This document shows, one piece after another, positions 46,483 to 54,700 of a DNA stretch of 64,000 nt. A program made the position numbers and the translations under genes. Each line of letters begins with the position of its first letter. Position 1 is the stretch's first letter. The notes beneath the pieces were generated by a model, which did not search any database, was not told the origin of the DNA, and saw nothing but the letters and a program-made list of their open reading frames with translations. The stretch is from BQWY01 sp046351095. Lineage in GTDB: Bacteria; Nitrospirota; Nitrospiria; Nitrospirales; Nitrospiraceae. The DNA is taken from NCBI GenBank assembly GCA_046351095.1, contig JAXLZC010000001.1:2046001-2110000 (forward strand), read 5' to 3'.

Positions 46483-47461
46483 CCTCGCGCGCTGCACCAC
46501 CCGATGTCTTCGCACCGAGAATCGCGCGCACGCCTGCCTCGTCGATATTGCCACCCGTCAGAATCACCGCAACACGCCGATTCTGCAACGCCGGTTCGCC
46601 ACGCAGCAACGGCGCCAGTGCCACCGCACTCGACGGCTCGATCCAGAGTCCCAACCGCTCGTGCGCATAGCGCAACGCCTCGACGATCTCCCATTCCTCC
46701 ACCGTAAAAAAGTCGGCCACATGCGCGCGCAAGATCTCCAGCGTGTGTGTCCCAAGGCTGGACCGCAACCCATCGGCGATCGTCTGCGGATTCGTCATCG
46801 GAACGATCCGGCCTTCTCGCACAGAGATCACCGCGTCGAGCGCACCGACCGGTTCGCAGCCGTAGACCGCGATGCGCGGATTCCGTCCATGCGCCGCAAG
46901 GCAGGTTCCAGAGAGCAACCCACCGCCGCCGACCGGGGCAAGAATCGCATCGAGTTCGCCGACGTGATCGAGCACTTCGAGCGCACAGGTTCCCTGGCCC
47001 GCGATTACCGAAAGATCGTTGAACGGATGGATCAGCATCGCGTCGCCCGATTGTGCGCGCGCGGCAGCAGCGGCTTCAGCCTCAGCGCGCGTGACACACT
47101 CGACGAGAGTGCCGCCTTGCGCGAGGATAGCGTGACGTTTGGTGGGAGTGATCGCCCCCGGCGCGTAGATGATGGCCGCGCGATTGTGCAGACGCGCTGC
47201 CAACGCCAGCGCCTGCCCATGATTACCGGACGAGACCGTGACGACCGGCGTACCGGCCGTCTCCGGCGGCAGCGACGCCACCGCATTGAACGCGCCTCGA
47301 AACTTGAACGACCCGGTGCGTTGCTGCTGCTCGCACTTCAGAAACACCCGCGCGCCCGCCTGCGCATCCAACTCCGCCGACGTCACCACCGGCGTGACCA
47401 CCGCATTTCCCCGCAACCGCTCCACCGCACTTCCTATGTCGGTGGGGGTAACGATGGACAT
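46430..47461 (-). CDS. Threonine/serine dehydratase, PLP-dependent, without regulatory domain
   Basis: Deaminates threonine to 2-oxobutanoate (or serine to pyruvate). PLP lysine K53 in SFKFRGAFNA, SSGNHGQA at 77-84, and the phosphate-binding GGGGLLSG loop are all present. 343 residues, so it lacks the C-terminal ACT domain of biosynthetic IlvA and resembles catabolic TdcB or serine racemase. Specificity cannot be read from the sequence. It ends inside the convergent transglutaminase gene. Confidence 0.88.
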   Translation of the reverse strand: MSIVTPTDIGSAVERLRGNAVVTPVVTSAELDAQAGARVFLKCEQQQRTGSFKFRGAFNAVASLPPETAGTPVVTVSSGNHGQALALAARLHNRAAIIYAPGAITPTKRHAILAQGGTLVECVTRAEAEAAAAARAQSGDAMLIHPFNDLSVIAGQGTCALEVLDHVGELDAILAPVGGGGLLSGTCLAAHGRNPRIAVYGCEPVGALDAVISVREGRIVPMTNPQTIADGLRSSLGTHTLEILRAHVADFFTVEEWEIVEALRYAHERLGLWIEPSSAVALAPLLRGEPALQNRRVAVILTGGNIDEAGVRAILGAKTSGGAAREVMRSEAGRSAPGAHEGS

Positions 47462-47538
47462 AATCTCCGCGATAATGGTTGGGAAAGGAGGGAGAGCGCA
47501 CTTCGAAGCAACTGCTAAAAGACCGCCCAGGCCAAAAA

Positions 47539-48519
47539 CTACCGACGAGATCTACGATGGACCTCATCGTGATGTACGTTACAGAGAGTAGTCAGGTTGT
47601 CGATCGAATTGTCTCCGCCATCACTGTGGTGCTCAATGTGGTGAAGCTCAAGCATTTTCCGTGGATCGTCTCGAGTGGCGATCCCACGATGCCACCCACA
47701 TCCCACGTGAGTGCATCTATGCCCATCTCTTTCCAAAACGGCCACTCTGACCGGATCCGGTATGGCACGATCATGCTCATACGCCTGCCTATCCTCTTCG
47801 AGGAGATATACGCCGACGGCTAAATCCTCCCGCCCGCTGTTCTTGGTTGCAATAGGCCAGCCGTACTCGGTTCGAAGCTCTCGAACGCGCCTCGCCCATT
47901 CCTTCTTATCCTTGGCTAGATACTTAAGCTCCTCACCGGATATCTCCGCTCCAACGTTTTTCCGAAGATACTCCAAGATTTTAGCCATGACGGAGGTGCT
48001 CTTCCTCCGAATTTCATTGAGGATATTCCAACGGTGTGCGGCCTCCCGATCTTGATCGGAACGCATAAGCACATATTGCTCCGGTTTGATCCCGGCAGGA
48101 TCAACACCCAATAAAATCTTAAGGGAGGAAACCTCCGTCAAATTTCCTGCTGCCTCGGCATCAGCCACCATATGGCTGAAGGTGACTCCGGAGTAGATCC
48201 ACCAGCCGAATTGAACACGGAGCTCTCGAATACGACGCGGCCAGTCGTTGATGCCTGAAACCACCATCAACTCATCACCCTCAACCACGATTTTCGGATA
48301 CTTTTTCAGATAAAAGAGGATTCTATCTCTAGCGGATGAAGCCTCTTCCCGAGGAATCAATGAACTGCCAAGGTCTCTCAGAAGATGGAACGCCGGTACT
48401 AGCGCTCTAACTTTTGAACGTAGGCTAGGAGACGCCAATTCCTTCTCAAAATTCACGAGAAGACGAATCAGGTCCTCCCGGATCGCTTGATGCACTCCCT
48501 GCCGTGATCGCCGTGTCAT
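47539..48519 (-). CDS. HNH endonuclease, probable type II restriction enzyme
   Basis: 326 residues. C-terminal HNH nuclease: VLERDGHRC (C269) with C274, LELHHIEHHSDGG (H293-H294), SIDNLTTLCNVHH (N308, C313). Upstream are two copies of a small domain, about residues 64-109 and 176-224, each ending WxRRxRELRxxxGWxI, which suggests a duplicated DNA-recognition module. It is divergent from a cytosine methyltransferase, the usual layout for a restriction enzyme and its protecting partner. Base composition is poorer in G+C than flanking genes, pointing to recent transfer. Confidence 0.82.
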   Translation of the reverse strand: MTRRSRQGVHQAIREDLIRLLVNFEKELASPSLRSKVRALVPAFHLLRDLGSSLIPREEASSARDRILFYLKKYPKIVVEGDELMVVSGINDWPRRIRELRVQFGWWIYSGVTFSHMVADAEAAGNLTEVSSLKILLGVDPAGIKPEQYVLMRSDQDREAAHRWNILNEIRRKSTSVMAKILEYLRKNVGAEISGEELKYLAKDKKEWARRVRELRTEYGWPIATKNSGREDLAVGVYLLEEDRQAYEHDRAIPDPVRVAVLERDGHRCTHVGCGWHRGIATRDDPRKMLELHHIEHHSDGGDNSIDNLTTLCNVHHDEVHRRSRR

Positions 48520-48557
48520 TTGTGCTCAGAACTGCGCAGTACCAGAGGGGTGAAGAG

Positions 48558-48603
48558 CCGCCTATATATTGACGGTTGACTAAAAAAAGCAACCGCCTAT
48601 ACT
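48558..48603. promoter_or_regulatory. Overlapping face-to-face promoters of the restriction-modification genes
   Basis: Plus strand: TTGACT (48576-48581), 16-base spacer, TATACT (48598-48603), for the methyltransferase. Minus strand: TTGCTT (48592-48587), 18-base spacer, TATATA (48568-48563), for the nuclease. The two promoters interlock, and CCGCCTATA occurs at both -10 regions (48558-48566 and 48593-48601), a candidate operator repeat 35 bases apart. Confidence 0.6.
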
Positions 48604-48662
48604 GTCGCCCTAGTAGCGTTCTTCCCTTTCCAAGGCCACTTTCAACCCCATAGCGTGCACTC

Positions 48663-49889
48663 ATGGCCAAAAACTTTCGCGGCCGAAACCAACCTGCACT
48701 CCCTGGGGACATAGCCGACATACTGGTTCGCCATCCGGAACAAGCCTATGCGTTGCTCCGCTACTCGTTTGCGCGGCGGAGCGTTGCCGACAACATTGCT
48801 GCAGAAACTACCTCGATCTATGAGAGGAGCAAATTCAAAGTCATAGATCTATTTTCAGGCGCAGGCGGCTTCACGCTTGGACTTTGCCAGACGGGACGGT
48901 TTGAATCGGTTCTGGCCAACGACTTCAACGCGTACGCGGCAAAAACCTACAACGCCAATTTCGGCGATCACTGCATTCACGGAGATATCACCGCCTTACT
49001 GGCCGGCGGCACTTTCAAATTCCCCGCGGCAGATGTCGTGATCGGAGGCCCTCCCTGTCAGGGATTCAGCCCTTTAAACAAACAACGTGAGGGTGATCCA
49101 CGGAAACAATTGTGGAGCGCGTTCATGGAGGTCATCCGTCGAGTAAAACCGAAGACCTTCGTCATGGAAAATGTTCCGGAGTTGTTGTCTTCATTTGAAT
49201 TCCAAGACATCAAGGCGACGGCTGAATCGATGGGGTACTTCATTACCGCTGGCGTGCTTAACGCAGCCGACTACGGCGTGCCGCAACGGCGCAAGCGAGC
49301 GATCATCCTCGCCAGTCGAGCAGGCTTTCTCTCAATGCCGGAGCCGACTCACTGCAATCCTTTAAAAAACCCTACATTATTTCAAAACGGGCTCCTTCCG
49401 TGGGAAACCGTGAAGCGCGCAGTGGAAGATCTGCCTGCACCCACTGGGGTTGAGATTAGGACAGGAGAAGTTCCCGCACCACTCGATCTGCATTTCGGCA
49501 GAACGCCCACGAAAGAAAGTCTCGCCAGATATCGCTGCGTTCCTGAAGGAGGGAATAGATTCGACTTGCAAAAGAAGCGGCCGGATCTGACTCCAAAATG
49601 TTGGATCAGAAAAAAATCAGGAGGGACCGACCTATTCGGACGCTTATGGGAAGATCGACCGGCGTTTACGATACGAACGGAGTTTTTCAAACCTGAAAAA
49701 GGACGCTATCTCCATCCGTCACAGGATAGGCCCATTACGCACCGCGAAGCAGCCCGCCTCCAATCATTCCCGGATAGTTTTACGTTTACCGGGACGAAAA
49801 TTGAGATCGCAAAACAAATCGGGAACGCCGTTCCTCCGCTATTAGGCAAGAAAATCGGCGAAGCGTTGCTCGATCATCTCTGTTCGTAA
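48663..49889 (+). CDS. DNA (cytosine-5)-methyltransferase
   Basis: Modification enzyme of a type II system. Motif I DLFSGAGGFTLGL (62-74), motif IV GGPPCQGFSP with catalytic C132, motif VI FVMENVPELL, QRRKRAIILAS (motif VIII), and the C-terminal QIGNAVPPLLGKKI (motif X) are complete. The recognition region lies between about 240 and 340. A 58-residue N-terminal extension precedes motif I; in some relatives such extensions bind the promoter and regulate the system, but no HTH is obvious here. Followed by vsr after 31 bases. Confidence 0.95.
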   Translation: MAKNFRGRNQPALPGDIADILVRHPEQAYALLRYSFARRSVADNIAAETTSIYERSKFKVIDLFSGAGGFTLGLCQTGRFESVLANDFNAYAAKTYNANFGDHCIHGDITALLAGGTFKFPAADVVIGGPPCQGFSPLNKQREGDPRKQLWSAFMEVIRRVKPKTFVMENVPELLSSFEFQDIKATAESMGYFITAGVLNAADYGVPQRRKRAIILASRAGFLSMPEPTHCNPLKNPTLFQNGLLPWETVKRAVEDLPAPTGVEIRTGEVPAPLDLHFGRTPTKESLARYRCVPEGGNRFDLQKKRPDLTPKCWIRKKSGGTDLFGRLWEDRPAFTIRTEFFKPEKGRYLHPSQDRPITHREAARLQSFPDSFTFTGTKIEIAKQIGNAVPPLLGKKIGEALLDHLCS

Positions 49890-49920
49890 CGACACGGCTT
49901 CACCGGCGCATGAAAACAGC

Positions 49921-50355
49921 GTGACCGACGTTTTCAGCAAAACCAAACGTTCTGAAATAATGTCCCGTGTAAAAGGGAAGAATACTGCTCCGGAAATTCT
50001 GCTCACTCGCCTCCTAACCGAGCTCGGGGTTCCGCATCAAGTACACAGGAAGGATCTCCCCGGCTCACCCGATGTAGTGCTTCCAAAAGTCAAAACCGTT
50101 CTTTTCCTAAACGGGTGTTTCTGGCACGGACACATCAATTGTCCCCGAGCCGCAATCCCAAGAAGCAATAGGCCGTTTTGGAAAAAGAAAATAGAACGGA
50201 ATGTACGGAGAGACGCGACACAGAAACGAAAGCTCAGAAGAATGGGCTGGTCGGTTTTGACCTTTTGGACTTGTAAACCACTGACTCAACACATTGTCGT
50301 TGCACGGCTCAAACGATACTCCAGACGGAGAATGAAGTTGCGCTTGCTGAAATAG
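49921..50355 (+). CDS. vsr: Very short patch repair endonuclease (Vsr)
   Basis: Nicks beside T:G mismatches produced when 5-methylcytosine deaminates, limiting the mutagenic cost of the neighbouring methyltransferase. MSRVKGKNTAPE N-terminal block, D51 in SPDVVLPK, and NGCFWHGHINCP with C66, H69, H71 and C74 agree with the zinc and catalytic sites of the family. 144 residues, GTG start. Low G+C relative to the core genome. Confidence 0.92.
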   Translation: MTDVFSKTKRSEIMSRVKGKNTAPEILLTRLLTELGVPHQVHRKDLPGSPDVVLPKVKTVLFLNGCFWHGHINCPRAAIPRSNRPFWKKKIERNVRRDATQKRKLRRMGWSVLTFWTCKPLTQHIVVARLKRYSRRRMKLRLLK

Positions 50356-50433
50356 CCACGGCTTTATTTTCCGGAATCCCCTCCTTCCTCATACGCCATT
50401 TGAGTTCCACACCCAGATCTCAGGATCGTCCGA

Positions 50434-50913
50434 CTATCTTCCGCCTGCTTTCGTCTTTGGGGTAACGACAAACTCATTATCGCTGTCGAGTACATGCAAC
50501 AAGGCCAGCAATTGATCGACGGACTTTCGATCGTTCGTTTGATCCAGCAGGCGATAGAACTGCGTCGCCGATGTCTTTAGCCGGCGTACAATCTCTCGCT
50601 TCGAGAGAGCGCTCGCTTCCACACGCCGCTGCGCTTCGAGCGTCAGTTTATAGAGCAACGCATTGCGGAGATAGTGTGGATCCTGGTTGTACTCCAAGAC
50701 TTGCTCGCCATGGATAGTTCCTTCCCGTCCGGACCGCAACACGAAGGTAAAGCCTTCCATCCCGATTTCTTTGTCGACATACAGCGCTGTCATTGGGTTG
50801 TCCGCTGTTGGTTGAGGCGACACTTTCGAGTACGGAAAAGACAGGTTCGCCTTGCCCATCTGGACTTCAAATACACGCTTGCGATTATTCGCTCGAACTG
50901 AACGAATTTTCAT
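50434..50913 (-). CDS. Small protein with C-terminal helix-turn-helix, unknown
   Basis: 159 residues. The N-terminal 80 residues are beta-rich (FEVQMGKANLSFPYSK, GFTFVLRSGREGTI) and resemble DUF2442-type folds only loosely. Residues about 102-150 (SALSKREIVRRLKTSATQFYRLLDQ) look like an XRE-like HTH. A GAGGTG site precedes the ATG. It sits at the end of the low-G+C island between vsr and tRNA-Gly and could be an antitoxin-like regulator without its toxin, or a regulator of the island. Confidence 0.62.
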   Translation of the reverse strand: MKIRSVRANNRKRVFEVQMGKANLSFPYSKVSPQPTADNPMTALYVDKEIGMEGFTFVLRSGREGTIHGEQVLEYNQDPHYLRNALLYKLTLEAQRRVEASALSKREIVRRLKTSATQFYRLLDQTNDRKSVDQLLALLHVLDSDNEFVVTPKTKAGGR

Positions 50914-51073
50914 GATGCACCTCGCGCAGGACCATTACCCGCGCTGAACGCAGTCGGCCCAATCCCGGATCCGTGGATGCCGGAAACATGACAGAGGACC
51001 GAGGAAAGCTATTCGGAAACGGAAAAATAGAATGCGTTGGAAATACGTAGGCTGCGACGAAGGAAGGCGCGTT

Positions 51074-51148
51074 TGGAGCGGGAAAAGGGATTTGAACCCT
51101 CGACCCTCGCCTTGGCAAGGCGATGCTCTACCACTGAGCTATTCCCGC
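51074..51148 (-). tRNA. tRNA-Gly (anticodon GCC)
   Basis: 75 bases including an encoded CCA. Acceptor stem GCGGGAA pairs with TTCCCGC; D-arm TAGCTCAGTGGTAGAGCA; anticodon stem TCGCC/GGCGA around TTGCCAA, giving anticodon GCC; T-arm contains GGTTCAAATCC. Its 3' end faces the accessory island at 47.5-50.9 kb. Confidence 0.97.
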
Positions 51149-51171
51149 TCACGACCAAACGCGAAGCGCGC

Positions 51172-51200
51172 ATTCTACTGACGCGACTGGAACGTGTCAA
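51172..51200 (-). promoter_or_regulatory. Sigma-70 promoter of tRNA-Gly
   Basis: Minus-strand TTGACA (51200-51195), exact 17-base spacer, TAGAAT (51177-51172), ending about 24 bases before the mature tRNA 5' end. Confidence 0.85.
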
Positions 51201-51336
51201 CGACGAACTCGTGCGCACGTGACTCGCGCCGCATATTTTCTGCGTACATCGCATCGCGTCGCTCCGCACGCACCGCATCGCAACGGATTTTCTTGTTACC
51301 TATTCCGAATCGCCCACGAATCGGGTAACGAATACA

Positions 51337-51396
51337 TCACTCGCTAACACGTTGATTTTTCGTTCATCACATTCTCTCAGCACGCCTCACTCGCTA
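51337..51396. repeat. 10-bp direct repeats upstream of nxrA
   Basis: TCACTCGCTA occurs at 51337-51346 and again at 51387-51396, exactly 50 bases apart; GGTAACG also occurs twice nearby (51324-51330 and 51411-51417). They lie about 100-170 bases upstream of the sigma-54-like promoter, the distance at which activators of such promoters bind. Confidence 0.5.
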
Positions 51397-51494
51397 TCGC
51401 ATTACGAAAAGGTAACGCGCATCTTCGCGTGATTCTCCGTTCTCGACACACACAACCGCATTTTTCCCCTTCCCTTTCTTGCACTTAGGAAACG

Positions 51495-51520
51495 TTGGCA
51501 CGGCTGGTGCGCGGCTTGCT
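51495..51520 (+). promoter_or_regulatory. Putative sigma-54 (-24/-12) promoter of nxrAB
   Basis: TTGGCACG (51495-51502) is a perfect -24 element; four bases later GTGC (51507-51510) sits at -12 with the required GG-to-GC distance of 12. A second register overlaps it: CTGGTGCG (51504-51511) and a perfect -12 element TTGCT (51516-51520). Transcription from either would start near 51522-51532 and leave a leader of about 190 bases. Confidence 0.6.
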
Positions 51521-51718
51521 CTAAGGTAAGCGTGTGCGTGCCTTGCGGCGCGTCACAGAGGCCTGGTCGTCACGCTGATCATGACAGCGCCGACCATGGC
51601 GGACGGACCGGCCGCAGGAGCTTTCGAGGAGGAAGGGGGGTGGTGCGAGGTCGTTGGGTTGTTTTTTGTAGTGGTTTCGAGCGGGAACACACCGCTCACA
51701 ACTGAGGAGGTGTTCGCA

Positions 51719-54700
51719 ATGTTTCTGTCACGAAGACAGTTTTTGAAGGTCACGGCGGGCACGGTGGCGGCAGCGGCCATTGCCGACAAGGCGCTGGCGT
51801 TGACGGCCTTGCAGCCGGTCATCGAGGTGGGCAACCCCCTCGGCGACTATCCGGACCGCTCCTGGGAGCGCGTCTATCACGATCAGTATCGCTACGATTC
51901 GTCGTTTACGTGGTGCTGCTCGCCCAACGACACCCACGGCTGCCGCGTGCGCGCGTTCGTGCGCAACGGCGTCGTCATGCGCGTCGAGCAGAACTACGAC
52001 CACCAGACCTACGAAGACCTCTACGGCAACCGCGGGACGTTCGCGCATAACCCGCGCATGTGCTTGAAGGGCTTCACCTTCCATCGCCGCGTGTACGGCC
52101 CGTATCGCTTGAAGGGCCCGTTGATGCGCAAGGGCTGGAAGGAGTGGATGGATGCCGGGTCCCCGGAGCTCACGCCGGAGATGAAGGCGAAGTACAAGTT
52201 CGACAGCCGCTACTTGGACGACATGATGCGCGTGTCCTGGGACACCGCGTTTACCTACGTCGCCAAGGGCATGATCTTGATCGGCACCCGGTACAGTGGT
52301 GAGGCCGGTGCGCGCCGTCTGCGCGAACAGGGCTATCCGCCGGAGATGATCGAGATGATGAAGGGCGCGGGGACGCGCTGCTTCAAGCACCGCGCCGGTA
52401 TGCCGGTGCTGGGGATCTTGGGCAAGATGGGCAACACCCGGGTCAACGGCGGCATCAACGCCTTGCTGGACACCTGGATTCGCAAAGTCGGCCCGGATCA
52501 GGCGCAGGGCGGCCGCTATTGGTCGAACTACACCTGGCACGGCGACCAGAACCCGTCGCACCCCTTCTGGTCGGGCGTGCAGGGTTCCGACGTCGACCTC
52601 TCGGACATGCGCTTCTCCAAGCTGAACACCAGCTGGGGTAAGAACTTCGTCGAGAACAAGATGCCGGAAGCGCACTGGAAGTTGGAGTCCATCGAGCGCG
52701 GCGCCCGCATCGTCGTGATCACGCCGGAGTACAACCCGACGGCGTATCGCGCGGACTACTGGATGCCGTTGCGGCCGGAATCGGACTGCGCCATCTTCTT
52801 GGGCGCCATGAAGATCATCACCGACGAGAACATGCACGACACGGACTTCTTGAAGGGCTACACCGACGCCCCGATCTTGGTCCGCACGGACACGTTGCAG
52901 TTCTTGGATCCGCGGGACGTGGTCAAGGACTACAAGTTCCCGGACTTCTCCAAGAGCTACTCGGGCAAGATTCAGTCGTTGAAGCCGGAGCAAGTGGAGC
53001 GCCTGGGCGGCATGATGGTGTGGGACTTGGCCAAGGGCCAGGCCGTGCCGTTGCACCGCGAGCAGGTGGGCTGGCACTTTACCGCCAGCGGCATTGATGC
53101 GGCGTTGACCGGCACCTACCGGATCAAGCTGCTCAACGGCCGCGAAGTGGACGCCATGCCGATCTGGCAGATGTACTTGGTGCACTTCCAGGACTACGAC
53201 CTGGACACCACGCACCAGATCTGCCGCACGCCGAAGGACCTGTTGGTCCGGTGGGCGCGCGACAGCGGCACCATCAAGCCGGCGTCGATTCACAACGGCG
53301 AAGGCACCAACCACTACTTCCACATGACGATCAACAGCCGTGGCGCGGCCATGGTGCTGATCATCACGGGCAACGTCGGCAAGTTCGGCACCGGGCAGCA
53401 TACCTGGGCCGGCAACTACAAGGCCGGGACGTGGACGGCGACCCCCTGGTCGGGCGCCGGGTTGGCGGTGCACACGGGCGAAGATCCCTTCAACAGCACG
53501 ACGGATCCCAACGTGCACGGCAAGGAGATCAAGACCAAGTCGTATTACTATGGCGAAGAAGTCGGGTACTGGAACCATGGCGATACGGCCTTGATCGTCA
53601 ACACGCCGAAGTACGGGCGCAAGGTGTTCACCGGCAAGACCCACATGCCGACGCCGAGCAAGTTGCGCTGGGTGGTCAACGTCAACGTGCTCAACAACGC
53701 CAAGCACCACTACGACATGGTCAAGAACGTGGACCCGAACATCGAGATGCTGGTGACCCAGGACATCGAGATGACCTCGGACGTCAACCACAACGACGTG
53801 GCGTTCGCCTGTAACTCCTGGATGGAATTTACCTATCCGGAGATGACGGTGACCGTGTCGAATCCGTGGATCCAGATCTGGAAGGGCGGCATCCGCCCGT
53901 TGTACGACACGCGCAACGACCTGGACACGTTTGCCGGTGTCTCGTCCAAGCTGGCCGAGATGACGGGCGACAAGCGCATGCGCGATTATTTCGCCATGGT
54001 GTACATGAACCGGGTGGACGTGTACGCGCAGCGCATGTTCGACGCCTCCTCGACCTTCTACGGCTACTCCGCCGACGTCATGCTGAAGTCGGAGAAGGGC
54101 TGGATGGTCATGGTGCGCACGTATCCGCGCACGCCGTTCTGGGAGGAGACGAACGAATCCAAGCCGATGTGGACGCGCACCGGCCGGTACGAGAACTACC
54201 GGGCGGAGCCGGAGGCGATCGAATACGGCGAAAACTTCATCTCCCATCGTGAGGGGACGGAAGCCACACCGTATCTACCGAACGCCATCTTCACCACGAA
54301 CCCGTACGTCCGTCCGGACGACTACGGCGTGCCGATCACGGCGCAACACCACGACGACAAGACGGTCAGAAACGTCAAGTTGCCGTGGGACGACATCAAG
54401 CGCCACTCGAACCCGTTGTGGGAGAAGGGCTACCAGTTCTACTGCGTGACCCCGAAGACCCGCCACCGGGTGCACAGCCAATGGTCGGTGAACGACTGGG
54501 TGCAGATTTACGAGTCCAACTTCGGCGACCCGTACCGCATGGACAAGCGGACGCCGGGCGTGGGCGAGCACCAGTTGCACATCAACCCGCAGGCCGCGAA
54601 GGACCGCGGCATCAACGACGGCGACTACGTCTATGTCGACGGCAACCCGGTGGACCGGCCGTACCGCGGCTGGAAGCCCTCGGATCCGTACTACAAGGTG

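Larger units (their letters stand above)
51201..51718 (+). other. Long non-coding leader region of nxrA
   Basis: No gene is supported here. An in-frame extension of nxrA back to 51581 exists but lacks family-like sequence. The region contains the direct repeats at 51337/51387, a small hairpin ACGCG-CATCTT-CGCGT, a pyrimidine-rich tract near 51465-51480, the sigma-54-like promoter at 51495-51520 and the GAGGAGGT ribosome site just before 51719. Confidence 0.6.

Noticed and set aside
44382..46670. 762-codon frame overlapping the transglutaminase gene
   Set aside because: Arg-rich shadow of a verified gene with an intact catalytic triad in the other frame.
51074..51148. tRNA-Gly as attachment site for an integrated island
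   Set aside because: No integrase and no repeat of the tRNA 3' end seen at the far side near 47.5 kb.
51581..51718. 46-codon N-terminal extension of nxrA
   Set aside because: Lacks a ribosome site, places the Tat motif deep inside the protein and overlaps the leader; ATG 51719 has GAGGAGGT.
51728..54247. 839-codon open frame antisense to nxrA
   Set aside because: Arises from strong G+C third-position bias of nxrA; the translation is Val/Leu/Arg/His-rich without motifs, and nxrA is certain.
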